Positions 37,668 to 47,236 of a stretch of DNA of 64,000 nt are shown piece after piece; the stretch's first letter is position 1, and each line of letters opens with the position of its first letter. The position numbers were made by a program, and so were the translations under genes. The notes beneath the pieces were generated by a model. It saw nothing but the letters and a program-made list of their open reading frames with translations. It searched no databases and had not been told where the DNA came from. This DNA is from a virus. Where the stretch lies: positions 62,001 to 126,000 of IMG/VR virus record IMGVR_UViG_3300037961_004224, one strand, 5' to 3'.

Positions 37668-39233
37668 CTATGATTTATATTCTACTTTAAGTGGGTCAAT
37701 ATCTTTTCTAACCGCATGTACTATATAATATGCGTTTATACCTTTATCAGAACGTAAATATACTTTATTATTTTCAACTTTATCCACAAACAGATTTGGT
37801 TGAGAATACTTTTGAGGTGTTAAATTTACAGTAATTGATTTCTCATCAACTAAGCCTATCCAATAATCTGGAAGATCAATAATCTTTGATTCTGCAAAAC
37901 CTCTAACATAAACGCCGTTTTCCGGTCCCTCTAGACACGAATACTGAAGTTTATAATTTTCTTTTGTTGGGTGGTCTATCAAGAAAGATTTACTTGTAGC
38001 AGCAAGCGATCCATTTATTGTTAGTGTATTTGATGATTTATTCCAAGTCAAATCACTGTCTGCACCAAACACTCCACTATCATTAAACTGGACTTGTTTA
38101 TCAGACCCTCCGGGATCTGGTATCAATCCAGAAACAGAAGAAATATTAGATGCATTTGTAGTAATTCTGGAATCTAAATTACCGCTTACAGATATGAGAT
38201 CTCCACTTACTGTATTTATTCCAGTCTGTAAGTTACCACTAACATTGTTTATATATACTACTGAACCAGAAATACTAACAGTATTATTTGATGTATTATA
38301 AAGTACATGGTTTGTACCGAGTCCAGTAAATTTAACTGTATCATTAAATGCTATCGTGTCTGAAACACCAGAAACAGAAAGATTCCATTTACCACTAGAT
38401 CCACTAATATTAAATAAGTTTGGGCTTCCACTAGCAAGACTAACTGAAACACTGTCTATACCCACAAATTTTACTTGATTTGTTGGCAATATATTAACTG
38501 ATGCAGAATTATCAGAAGCTGTCCAGTATTGATAATTGTCTTTAGAAGAAGCTATTCCAGAAACTGTAGCGATGTTGGTTGTATTGGTTGTTACTCTGGT
38601 ATCCAGTAAACCAGTAGATGTTTCTAGTGCAGATATTTGAGAATCATTAGAAGTTATTTGCGATTGCAAATATCCAGAAGAAGCAGTATTTTTTGTTATC
38701 TGACCTTGAAGATAACCAGATGACAGTGTATTTTTAGTTATCTGCCCTTGTAAATATCCAGACGATGCCGTATTATTTGAAACTTGTGTTTGTAAGTTTC
38801 CGCTAACATTATTAACAAAAGCTGTAGTGGCATAGGCAGATATGTCTTGATGACCTGTGTAGGCAATTGTTTGAGTATTTCCATCTGGAAATCTAACACC
38901 AGATATATCTGTTACTATTCTGTTATCACCAGATGTATATACGCTCGCCCCTGCGGGGTAAGTTATAAAGACATTAGAAGTAGAAGCTACATTAATTTTA
39001 GTTGTGCCACTACTACTAGAAAATATCTCATCTCTAGTTAGAGTAGATCCAGAGAAAACACCTCTACCAACTTCAAACTGATTAGAATTTTGTATCGTGT
39101 AGAGAGTGACATCTCCATCATTCAAAGCACCACTAAATGTTTGAAAAGATGGAAAACTACTAGATAGAGTTATTGTGCCCGTCCCAGTCGTTGTGGTAAG
39201 CTGTTTTACCCTATCCTTAATTTTTAATGGCAT
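37668..39233 (-). CDS. Tail fibre with coiled-coil shaft and conserved C-terminal domain
   Basis: 521 residues. An N-terminal beta domain is followed by repeated SSGYLQGQITKNT units (coiled-coil shaft, residues ~140-215). A second beta region follows. The C-terminal ~110 residues begin LIDHPTKENYKLQYSCLEGP and contain GVYVRGFAESKIIDLPDYW, a C-terminal domain I recognise from fibre and structural proteins of marine T4-like phages. Transcribed after the capsid gene terminator, so it may have reduced or separate expression. Confidence 0.8.
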   Translation of the reverse strand: MPLKIKDRVKQLTTTTGTGTITLSSSFPSFQTFSGALNDGDVTLYTIQNSNQFEVGRGVFSGSTLTRDEIFSSSSGTTKINVASTSNVFITYPAGASVYTSGDNRIVTDISGVRFPDGNTQTIAYTGHQDISAYATTAFVNNVSGNLQTQVSNNTASSGYLQGQITKNTLSSGYLQGQITKNTASSGYLQSQITSNDSQISALETSTGLLDTRVTTNTTNIATVSGIASSKDNYQYWTASDNSASVNILPTNQVKFVGIDSVSVSLASGSPNLFNISGSSGKWNLSVSGVSDTIAFNDTVKFTGLGTNHVLYNTSNNTVSISGSVVYINNVSGNLQTGINTVSGDLISVSGNLDSRITTNASNISSVSGLIPDPGGSDKQVQFNDSGVFGADSDLTWNKSSNTLTINGSLAATSKSFLIDHPTKENYKLQYSCLEGPENGVYVRGFAESKIIDLPDYWIGLVDEKSITVNLTPQKYSQPNLFVDKVENNKVYLRSDKGINAYYIVHAVRKDIDPLKVEYKS

Positions 39234-39275
39234 CTGTTTCTCCGATACTATTTTTAAACTGAGATATATTCCTAC

Positions 39276-39309
39276 AAAAAAACCGATGGCAGCTACGTGC
39301 CACCATCGG
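39276..39309 (-). terminator. Strong intrinsic terminator after the major capsid gene
   Basis: On the minus strand CCGATGG pairs with CCATCGG around an inner GGCA/TGCC stem, followed by seven T. It lies 28 bases after the capsid stop. Confidence 0.85.
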
Positions 39310-39336
39310 CTAAAATGTTTATTTTTTCAGAATGGA

Positions 39337-40335
39337 CTAGAATGCACCCAAGAGTACTCTTCTGTTGTCCAAAACTGCAAAACCTTGTTCTGCCCAGCCG
39401 TAGAAGCCAGCACGTCTTTGACGATGCAGAGTGTCGTCTTCCCAAATTTGAAGACCTGCACGAACTGGCATTACAAAGCTGTCGTCGCTTGACATGTCAA
39501 GACCAACAACAATTTCGCTGTCACCAGCAGGGAGAGTACCACCGAGATCGTTCTCATAGAACAACTCATACTCTTGGTCGTCTCCAAGCTCATCCAAATC
39601 ATGCAAGTTGACTTGGAAAATACGTGTCAACATGCCACCTTCTTGAGTGATAAGCTCACGACGAGTAATGTCATCAACTTCATCAACACCCCAGTTACGA
39701 ATATCTTCGATAGCTTCTGGGCTAACAAAAAGATCAGTCAATCTACCACGATTAATTGAGCTAGAGTTACCACCACCGTTTCTACGCATGGTGATCTTCA
39801 TCAAAGAAACCAATCTCTTTGAGAACTGGCTTGCAGCCGCATCTGGATCGTAAACAAGAATGTTACGGTCAACGCCAGCGGAAATCAAGGTGTGCCAACC
39901 GTCATCGTTCATTTTCTTTGTGAACTGAGAACGCATAACGTCCATAGCACGACCAACAACATCCCAGCGTGCATCACGAGCATACTTCAACAAGTAGTCG
40001 ATAGAAGCACCGATGTCATAGGTAGGAACCATGACGTAATCGCCTTCTACATGACGCTCTGGAATGCGACCGTGATTAGGGATAGTATATGCAACAAAAT
40101 CTTTTTCTGTGCCGGGAGCTAGGAAATCCAATGGGAATTCGCTAGTTGCACCGGGAGCGAGATTAACAACTTCGTAGATACCGTCAAGGATATCTCCACT
40201 CATAACGCCTTTACGCAAAGGAGTCTCAAGTGCTTTTGCTAGTTCTGCAACAGCAGCCAAAGATTCTTCTTTTTTCTGGGAACCACTTTGTCTAAGAATG
40301 GCTTCCATCTCTGGACTATATTCAAAATTTTTCAT
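39337..40335 (-). CDS. Major capsid protein
   Basis: 332 residues with a helical N-terminal segment and no long delta domain. It sits after portal, protease/scaffold and decoration genes, followed by a strong terminator. Segments such as IPNHGRIPERHVEGDYVMVP, RDARWDVVGRAMDVMRSQFT and GDSEIVVGLDMSSDDSFVMP fit the E-loop, spine helix and P-domain strands of an HK97-fold subunit. Codon use is more GC-rich and biased than in neighbours, as expected for the most abundant protein. Family call is from gene order and fold pattern. Confidence 0.85.
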   Translation of the reverse strand: MKNFEYSPEMEAILRQSGSQKKEESLAAVAELAKALETPLRKGVMSGDILDGIYEVVNLAPGATSEFPLDFLAPGTEKDFVAYTIPNHGRIPERHVEGDYVMVPTYDIGASIDYLLKYARDARWDVVGRAMDVMRSQFTKKMNDDGWHTLISAGVDRNILVYDPDAAASQFSKRLVSLMKITMRRNGGGNSSSINRGRLTDLFVSPEAIEDIRNWGVDEVDDITRRELITQEGGMLTRIFQVNLHDLDELGDDQEYELFYENDLGGTLPAGDSEIVVGLDMSSDDSFVMPVRAGLQIWEDDTLHRQRRAGFYGWAEQGFAVLDNRRVLLGAF

Positions 40336-40358
40336 TTTTTATTTCCTTTTTGTAAAAA

Positions 40359-40817
40359 TTAGACGATGTTGATTTCAACTTTGGCATAGCCATCTTTGTC
40401 TTTAATACCCAACCAACGTCCAACAGCCATACTTTTACCAGCAGGATCACTAGCAGTAGTTAGCTTGCCTGTTGCATCGAAGTGTACTTTTTCTCCAATA
40501 ACCGGCGTGCCAGAAATTTGGTCAGTAACAACGGTTCCACGTCGAAGCAAAGTGACTTTACCGCCAAGTTGTACTTCGTCTTTGTGGGCATTGTATTGTT
40601 GACGAGTCAAATCAAGATTAACAACGTCATTAAGAATCAAACCAGCAGCAAGATCTCCTGTGCTTGAAACTGTATCAACTTGTGCAAGCGAATCATCCAT
40701 TGCCGCACCAGAACCTCCAGTGAGGTGTGCCACAATAAGACCACGCTCAATCACGGCATCAGCTTTAAAGAAGCTAATATCCGTGAGATGTTCAACACGA
40801 TCACCTTTTAGAGCCAT
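40359..40817 (-). CDS. Capsid decoration/cement protein candidate
   Basis: 152 residues from the ATG preceded by TTAGGAGATTATAAA; a longer in-frame extension lacks such a site. Beta-rich with many Gly/Thr/Val. It contains RGTVVTDQISGTPVIGEKVHF, a turn-strand pattern common in cement proteins encoded directly before the major capsid gene. Balanced codon use suggests high expression. Confidence 0.65.
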   Translation of the reverse strand: MALKGDRVEHLTDISFFKADAVIERGLIVAHLTGGSGAAMDDSLAQVDTVSSTGDLAAGLILNDVVNLDLTRQQYNAHKDEVQLGGKVTLLRRGTVVTDQISGTPVIGEKVHFDATGKLTTASDPAGKSMAVGRWLGIKDKDGYAKVEINIV

Positions 40818-40846
40818 TTTATAATCTCCTAAGTTAAATAGAATGT

Positions 40847-42409
40847 TTATTTCATGATATTTTTCTCTACCCACTCTTGGAGACTTGCTCTAGCTGTGGA
40901 TACTTCGTCTTCGGTTTCACTTGAAACAGCAACGTTGCTCTCATCAAGTTCTTCTTCGATAAGCTCAGAAGCTTCAGTCTCTTCTACGATCTCTTCTTCT
41001 TCTGCTTTAGCTTCATCGTCTTTTTTCTTTTTTTCATCTTCTTCATGCATTCCAGCTTCTGCATCTTTCTTCTTTTTCTTCATGTCATAGTGCATGTCTG
41101 CGACAGTCTGAACGAAGGCATCAAATGCTTCATCTGAAACTTCTGCAAAGATATCAAGTTTGGCTTCTGCTTCTTCACCTGAAAGGCCAGCTTCAACCAT
41201 CTTGTTTTTACGATCTTCTTTTTTCTTGTCTTCATGCATTTTGTGCATAAGTGCTTGCGACTCCTCAAGTGCTGCGGTTTTTTCATCCAACTCTTTTTGA
41301 AGAGCTTCTGATTTTGCCACGACTTCTTCCAACTGCGAAGAAACGTCACCAGCGTTAGATTCAAACTCTGCGACAGTTGATTCTAGCTGTGTAATCTTTT
41401 TCTCATATGCAGAAACGTTAGCTTGTGAAAGCTTTTCGTTAAGATTTTTATTTTCTTCTTGGACAGAAGCAAGAGTTTCCTTTAACTCTTTCACCTGATC
41501 ATTTAAAATTTGATTATCAGACATTTTATTGTTCTCCATATCTGAGGCATTAACTTCAAAAGAAAGTTGCTTCTCTATATTAGATGTTACACCATTGTTC
41601 TGTAAAAATAGATTTTTAGTTCTTTCTACCGACGCGAAAGAAAAAATATGTTCCTTATCGAATATGATACTATCAGGGTTTGCTGGCTTATTTACAAAGC
41701 CTTTTCCGCTAAAAGTAATATTCTTTAGTACTCTTCCAACCTTGTGGTCTTGGTAAGAACCGTGACCACCATATGCCCTTAAATGCTGAGTAAGAAATGC
41801 TGTATTTTCATCTCTTGCAACAACGTGATTTTTCCCATCTGGAGCTACAATGCCATAATCAAACCCTTTAAATATACATTCCATACTCACAAATTTATCA
41901 CCATTTTCGATTTCAGCGATAAGAGTTTCTGCCCTTTCCTTTAAATCAGGATCTTGCCACTGCCTGAAGATAACAGAAGAAACCAGCAAGTGATACACAT
42001 CTGGTAACTCTGATGCAACTACATCATCAGGAATAAGCTCAAAATCATCATTTACAGGCCAGCAGTTGACCATTCCCCCAACCATTTGTTTTTCATCGTG
42101 TTCTATGTTTGTGGGTTTAAACACAGGGGTATTGCGTGCCGCCCATACTTCTTCTTTACCAAATATATCGTCATTTCTATTCCATGAAGTAGATACAAGA
42201 ATTGAAAATACATTGTAAAGATCTGGGTCATTTACCGCAGCAGATGTTATATCAAGCAAATCTGAACTTGCTTTTGAAAGCTGTTTGCCGTCCAAACACT
42301 TAGAGTCATAATTTACAACAGGTGCTGTAAAAGCAACAGAAGCTTGGGAACGTATCTTTTCTTCCAACCCACATGCCTTCTCTACATCATAAACTTTTAT
42401 TTCATTCAT
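40847..42409 (-). CDS. Prohead protease fused to scaffold
   Basis: 520 residues in two parts. Residues ~60-250 look like a prohead protease: NIEHDEKQMVGGMV places a candidate catalytic His at 104, and KFVSMECIF places a candidate Ser at 175. The remainder (about 290-500) is acidic, Lys/Glu-rich coiled coil typical of a scaffold, ending in a short cap (SLQEWVEKNIMK). Such protease-scaffold fusions self-digest after shell assembly. It lies between portal and decoration genes, the canonical place. Confidence 0.8.
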   Translation of the reverse strand: MNEIKVYDVEKACGLEEKIRSQASVAFTAPVVNYDSKCLDGKQLSKASSDLLDITSAAVNDPDLYNVFSILVSTSWNRNDDIFGKEEVWAARNTPVFKPTNIEHDEKQMVGGMVNCWPVNDDFELIPDDVVASELPDVYHLLVSSVIFRQWQDPDLKERAETLIAEIENGDKFVSMECIFKGFDYGIVAPDGKNHVVARDENTAFLTQHLRAYGGHGSYQDHKVGRVLKNITFSGKGFVNKPANPDSIIFDKEHIFSFASVERTKNLFLQNNGVTSNIEKQLSFEVNASDMENNKMSDNQILNDQVKELKETLASVQEENKNLNEKLSQANVSAYEKKITQLESTVAEFESNAGDVSSQLEEVVAKSEALQKELDEKTAALEESQALMHKMHEDKKKEDRKNKMVEAGLSGEEAEAKLDIFAEVSDEAFDAFVQTVADMHYDMKKKKKDAEAGMHEEDEKKKKDDEAKAEEEEIVEETEASELIEEELDESNVAVSSETEDEVSTARASLQEWVEKNIMK

Positions 42410-42411
42410 TT

Positions 42412-44568
42412 TTAGTTCCCATATTTATAATAAATACAATAAGATGCCCTCATATCACGCACTTGCTCTATGGTAAGTTTGCCTAACTGCTTTTCTGCAC
42501 TAGCAAGCCAAGTATCAAATTCTGCATGTATTGACTTTTCTGGTTTTTCAGCAGCTTGAGCAACAGTGGTGTTATTTATAGGTTCTCCTATATTTAAATT
42601 ACACAATATTTCAAATTTTATTCTTTCTAGCTCTTGAAATTCTTCAGAATTAAGGTTTCTTAGTGAAGATTTACTATATGAAGCTAAAACAATTGGATTA
42701 ATTAATTCAGATATTTTTTCTTGAGCCTTTTTGACCCATAGTTCAGAAGAAGCTTTCAGCTTTGGCTGGAACCCTTTAGGCTTTCTGGTGGTTGTATCCC
42801 CAGAATTTTTAGGTCTACCTTGCTCTCCGGGTGCAGAAGGCTCTTCAATTCTAGGCGAATTTTGTTTTCTTCTACTGTCCCTAATATCTACCAAAGATTT
42901 TTCACCATTCTTTCTTTCATTCAATTCTAGCCCCACCTCTGAAGGAGAGCTTACTCCGGTTTGCAAAGCGATTTTCTTTAGCGAGTGATTTTTATCAACT
43001 GAATGATAAGGACTTACTTTTTCATCTTTGCTTTTGTTTTCTGAGATTACTCTTCTATTCTCAATGTCTGGCGTAGCTTTAATGTGTCTTTGTACAAACT
43101 CGTCGCTAACTATGTTTCTATCAGCCATATTAAGTAGTAGAGTTGTCATTGCTGCTGGATCTTCTAAATACATTATATCAAACTCAACGATAGCTGGTTG
43201 ACGAAAACCCATAGCTTTTTGAACAATTTTTATTTGTTCTTTCCAGAAATCAATGATAATGTTTCTTACGTAATTTAGTCTTTCTACTAATGTTTTTAAT
43301 GCTATAAAATTATTTGTAGTTCCACTAGCTCCAAAAGTTCCAGTTAATGTTGGAGGTATGCCCAGTGCCGAATAAATAGCCATTAGAGTAGGTTTGTATT
43401 TTTCTTCTCCAAGATATGATTGAATATCACTGCTTGTTTCTAGCAATTCAATATCTGGACCCCAGACAATATCAACAGTACCTCCACCTACATTTGCACC
43501 AAGCATATCGGCAAGAGTTGAAGATGCTGTTGGTGTGGGTGCTAATTTGTGTTCTAAGCTACCTATTTTCCAAACTCTAATCTTGTTCATAGCACCGTCT
43601 AATGCGGCTTTATCAGTAAGCTGGAGTCTTTGGTAAAGGTTAAGAGGCTCGAATGCTGAATATGTCATTGGATCGGCCCAAGTTTGCCAATCGTCTTTTT
43701 TATAGTAGTAAATGCTAGTTTTATCTGGAGGCAATATTACTTTATTATTACCGCTTACTGCACGTAATATATCTGGAGATATTTTTTCTAGCACTTGTTG
43801 TGCAACGTCTCCATCTGGCCCATTAGATGCCATTTCAAGTTTTTTTATTTCATTTTGCAATGCCAATGGAATCTTCAATGCCAAAACTTTATCCTTAGAC
43901 AAATTAGCAACAGAACCACCAAGAGGTTCAACCAAGATAGGGTCTATAAAATTGTACCGCCAAGGTATCTCATTCTTAGTAAATTCTATTGCGTCGATAT
44001 CAATACTAATGTCACTTGCAGCTACAGATCTTTGCATCTCTAGTCTTTTTCTTTTATTTACTTTTGCAGTGTACCACCTTATGGGGACATTAGCTTCTCT
44101 AAAGAGAAGATGACCGAGACGCTCTGAGACTCTTTTACCCTGAACTTGCTCAAACCAATCATTGTAAAATCTTTCAATTCTTTTATTAGGGTGAACAAGT
44201 CTTATACCTTGTGCAGAAAAATCACCCATCAAGTCAATGGCATTATGAATCAGCCCAATTCTTCTATAAGCATATCTAGCAAAAGCAATGATATCTTTTG
44301 GTTTGGTTGGTGCTGCTTGTCCGGGCCTAAACCAATCAAAATCCGATGCTCTGAGTCCCGGTCTGCCGTCTGCGTAGGTAGTCAGCCCTCTAAAATCTCT
44401 TGATGTTGAAGATGCGACAGAATGTGAAGATTCTTCTAAAGCTTTGCTATAAGTCGTAAAAGCAAGAGCTTTTTCTTGTTCACTATCTGTGTCCCAACTC
44501 ATATAAGCAGGCTTATCGGATAGATAGTTTGAAGCTTGAGCTTCTGATTTTGGATATTTTTTAGACAT
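42412..44568 (-). CDS. Portal protein
   Basis: 718 residues, forming the dodecameric DNA entry port. FARYAYRRIGLIHNAIDLMG near residue 95 and SALGIPPTLTGTFGASGTTN near residue 400 followed by a long helix (FIALKTLVERLNYVRNII) match the wing and stem regions of portals. The C-terminal ~180 residues are low-complexity (SPRIEEPSAPGEQGRPKN) followed by a helical tail, longer than many portals. It is preceded by an RNA hairpin and followed after 2 bases by the protease/scaffold gene. Confidence 0.9.
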   Translation of the reverse strand: MSKKYPKSEAQASNYLSDKPAYMSWDTDSEQEKALAFTTYSKALEESSHSVASSTSRDFRGLTTYADGRPGLRASDFDWFRPGQAAPTKPKDIIAFARYAYRRIGLIHNAIDLMGDFSAQGIRLVHPNKRIERFYNDWFEQVQGKRVSERLGHLLFREANVPIRWYTAKVNKRKRLEMQRSVAASDISIDIDAIEFTKNEIPWRYNFIDPILVEPLGGSVANLSKDKVLALKIPLALQNEIKKLEMASNGPDGDVAQQVLEKISPDILRAVSGNNKVILPPDKTSIYYYKKDDWQTWADPMTYSAFEPLNLYQRLQLTDKAALDGAMNKIRVWKIGSLEHKLAPTPTASSTLADMLGANVGGGTVDIVWGPDIELLETSSDIQSYLGEEKYKPTLMAIYSALGIPPTLTGTFGASGTTNNFIALKTLVERLNYVRNIIIDFWKEQIKIVQKAMGFRQPAIVEFDIMYLEDPAAMTTLLLNMADRNIVSDEFVQRHIKATPDIENRRVISENKSKDEKVSPYHSVDKNHSLKKIALQTGVSSPSEVGLELNERKNGEKSLVDIRDSRRKQNSPRIEEPSAPGEQGRPKNSGDTTTRKPKGFQPKLKASSELWVKKAQEKISELINPIVLASYSKSSLRNLNSEEFQELERIKFEILCNLNIGEPINNTTVAQAAEKPEKSIHAEFDTWLASAEKQLGKLTIEQVRDMRASYCIYYKYGN

Positions 44569-44600
44569 AAATTATTTTCCCTTTATTTCCTTGCACATAA

Positions 44601-44634
44601 CAATACCTATTGATAGTTACACCAATAGGCATTG
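44601..44634 (-). promoter_or_regulatory. RNA hairpin in the portal leader
   Basis: A 12-bp stem (CAATGCCTATTG / CAATAGGTATTG in the minus-strand RNA, with one G-U pair) closes a 10-base loop in the 80-base gap before the portal gene. No T tract follows, so it looks more like an mRNA processing or stability element than a terminator. Confidence 0.5.
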
Positions 44635-44648
44635 AAAAGCAAAAATAT

Positions 44649-45431
44649 TTATTCGGGATTAACGCTTGATTGTGGAGGATAAAAAAACTGTGCCCCTTCT
44701 ACACGATCTGTAAGTCTTCCAGTATTTCCATCATATCCACCATGAAGACCATCTGGGCAATATCCATCGTTTTTAGGGGATTCTTTGATACATATGGTTT
44801 CAGGACACTGACTGACTGTTGGATCAGCAAAGTTAGGACCGCCCGACCCAAACGTTGCACATTCATCGCAAGCAATAGAACCTCCCATTTTTTGTGCAGG
44901 CTCTAAACCACTGTCTAACTCACAACAAAGTGTATGTTTTGTTCTATAACATATCTTTGTATCATCGCAGGCAATTCCCGTATTAGTGAAAGCAATCGTT
45001 GCTTTTGCAAATTCATATGCCAAGTTTCCAAACTCGTCATAAGCAAATTCATAATCAATAGGTATTCCTGTTATTTGGATATTTGCACCATTAGTCGATT
45101 CAACATCTAGCGTTATAGTGCAATCTATATCAACTGGGAGAGGAACTTCTTTTACTGAATCTGGATAGCGGCCTCCGGGAACTGTCTCTCCTTTCTTACC
45201 AATACATTTTGAAAGACGAAAATTTAAATCATAAATAACAGCATCGTAACAACCACAAACACCATCAGTCGGACTACCCAACTCTCCATATCCTCTATAT
45301 TTTGCAACTGATCCACAATTTATATTAGAAACACAAAACCCTTCTTTATGATAATCTGTTGAGGGGTCTCTATTTGATCTTTTAAGCCAGCTTGTAGAGC
45401 AAGGACATGCACATGGTTTATCAATATTCAT
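44649..45431 (-). CDS. Cys-rich virion-like protein, CxCPC family (third copy)
   Basis: 260 residues from the ATG preceded by TTGGAGTAAATAAT; this start avoids overlap with the previous gene. It opens with CACPCS and carries more than 20 Cys in a beta-rich context, including CTITLDVESTNGANIQITG. The CxCPC opening is shared with the next two proteins upstream, but the rest is divergent. No secretion signal, so the Cys may bind metal rather than form disulfides. It lies between large terminase and portal, an unusual place for such proteins. Confidence 0.6.
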   Translation of the reverse strand: MNIDKPCACPCSTSWLKRSNRDPSTDYHKEGFCVSNINCGSVAKYRGYGELGSPTDGVCGCYDAVIYDLNFRLSKCIGKKGETVPGGRYPDSVKEVPLPVDIDCTITLDVESTNGANIQITGIPIDYEFAYDEFGNLAYEFAKATIAFTNTGIACDDTKICYRTKHTLCCELDSGLEPAQKMGGSIACDECATFGSGGPNFADPTVSQCPETICIKESPKNDGYCPDGLHGGYDGNTGRLTDRVEGAQFFYPPQSSVNPE

Positions 45432-45448
45432 ATTATTTACTCCAACTT

Positions 45449-46318
45449 TTAAATTAAAGGTGGACCCCAAGGAGTTTCACCAGACGGATACGCATCGGTT
45501 GACGTAAAAATACCCGTAACAGCTATACCACTGTCATTAGCATCAGTTCCAACAAAAACCTTCCCTGTATAGTCTTCTTGTCTTTCTAATACATCATGTA
45601 AAACTCTAATCCCGTTGGTATCTGTTCCTCCTGCATCGACATACTTATCATAATAATCAATTGTAGTTGCTTTGGGCCAACCTTTAACTGTGACCAATCT
45701 AGTTCTTATTTTGGTGCAAGGTGATGGATTGCACTCTAATCGGGCTGTCGGTGGATTGATTTTCGACTTTAATATTTCGTCGATACACGGTTTCCATTGG
45801 TCTGTGTAGTTTCCACTTTCACAATTTACCAGATAAGCTACTCGATAAGTAACAGTTGGAAAGTATCTTTTATCATCAATAACGCAGGATGGAACAGGAT
45901 CAAAAACAAATTCAATACTTCCTTTGTAATCAGTATCGTCGTTTGTAATTCCATCCCAAGGCTCTAGCGTGTCTTGAGTATAACCGGTACGGTTTAAAAA
46001 GTTTTGCACCTCTGGAAGTGCCCAACAACCTGTAGCGGCGGCATCGTCCCCAAAGTTAACAACATGTGGGGTGATGCCTGCATTAACAACGCAATTATAT
46101 TGGTCTTCAGCGGGTGTTTCATCAACTGGACACTTTTTGATAATTGCAAAAATACTTGCAGGTATGACATCATAAACTCCAGCAAAACCTGATCCTCTAA
46201 AAGTAGGATGAGGAATAACCATATCGCTCCTGCTACCGCCTACTGCCTCATAACTTGGTAAGATGCACCAAGGATGTCCTTGCTGTTTACAAGGACAGTT
46301 ACAATTTGAATCTGACAT
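45449..46318 (-). CDS. Cys-rich virion-like protein, CxCPC family (second copy)
   Basis: 289 residues. Opens with NCNCPCKQQGHPWC and shares with its upstream neighbour the blocks RGSG..GVYD, CPVDET..EDQY.CVVN.GITP and DTNG.R.L.D.LE.Q, and the C-terminal PSGETPWGPPL. The two are clearly tandem paralogues. About a dozen Cys in a beta-rich protein. Function unknown; likely virion surface or head-associated because of its position between terminase and portal. Confidence 0.65.
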   Translation of the reverse strand: MSDSNCNCPCKQQGHPWCILPSYEAVGGSRSDMVIPHPTFRGSGFAGVYDVIPASIFAIIKKCPVDETPAEDQYNCVVNAGITPHVVNFGDDAAATGCWALPEVQNFLNRTGYTQDTLEPWDGITNDDTDYKGSIEFVFDPVPSCVIDDKRYFPTVTYRVAYLVNCESGNYTDQWKPCIDEILKSKINPPTARLECNPSPCTKIRTRLVTVKGWPKATTIDYYDKYVDAGGTDTNGIRVLHDVLERQEDYTGKVFVGTDANDSGIAVTGIFTSTDAYPSGETPWGPPLI

Positions 46319-46348
46319 AATATGGACCCGTTTATTTAAATTTTAAAA

Positions 46349-47179
46349 TTATCCACCACCCAAAGGAGGACTCCAAGGTGTATCCCCAGAAGGTAGAGCC
46401 TCAGAACCGCTAAGTATATAATCGCTAAGTATATCTAATGGAGATTCGGCTGGAAGAAAAACTCTGCCCCTGTAGGACTCATCTTGTTCTTCAAGTAAAT
46501 CGTGTAAAGTTCTAACTCCATTTGTATCTGTAGCATCATCAGGTAAAGGCATTGTGCTTGGTTTAGAATCTCCACGAATCGGAATAAGTTTAGTGGTGGT
46601 TTGAACACACGGATGATCAGGACCACTTAAAATACCCCTTAAATCCTTATCTATTATAGGTCTCCATCCTGATGAAATATTACCGCTTGTGCAATTAACT
46701 TGTAATGCTACCTTATAAGTAACTTCAAAGGGAACACCGCTACAAGTCGGAACATCACGTACAATAAACTCAGCAGAACCGTACCAGCGACAATCAACAT
46801 CTCCACCATCAGGACCATGCGGCGTTAGTGTAACCCCAGCAATGTACCCAGTGTAATTCATAAAAGAATCTAAATTTACACCACAATTTTCAAATGGATT
46901 AAATGGATCTAAAACAGAGTATGGAGTTATACCCCCATTGACAACACATGCGTATTGGTCTTCCATATTTGTTTCATCTACTGGACATTTATGCAGACAT
47001 ATTGGACCAATATTTACTTTTATTCTGTCATAAACTCCTATTGTCCCAGAACCCCTGTATTGTTCAGCATCAACTATACTTGTGCTTGTATGAATACTTG
47101 GAGAATCAAGACACCAAGGATGTCCCGCACGTTTGCATGGACAATTGCAATCCGAATCTTGTGTATGATATTCTGGCAT
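46349..47179 (-). CDS. Cys-rich virion-like protein, CxCPC family (first copy)
   Basis: 276 residues. Opens CNCPCKRAGHPWC and ends SGDTPWSPPLGGG. Co-linear paralogue of the next gene downstream over its full length. Contains CPVDETNMEDQYACVVNGGI and VPFEVTYKVALQVNCTSGN. No family recognised. Separated from the large terminase by a 57-base gap. Confidence 0.65.
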   Translation of the reverse strand: MPEYHTQDSDCNCPCKRAGHPWCLDSPSIHTSTSIVDAEQYRGSGTIGVYDRIKVNIGPICLHKCPVDETNMEDQYACVVNGGITPYSVLDPFNPFENCGVNLDSFMNYTGYIAGVTLTPHGPDGGDVDCRWYGSAEFIVRDVPTCSGVPFEVTYKVALQVNCTSGNISSGWRPIIDKDLRGILSGPDHPCVQTTTKLIPIRGDSKPSTMPLPDDATDTNGVRTLHDLLEEQDESYRGRVFLPAESPLDILSDYILSGSEALPSGDTPWSPPLGGG

Positions 47180-47236
47180 AATATTAATCTTTCGTATTAG
47201 CGTGGTGGTTATAGTACTCTGATTAATACACCATGA

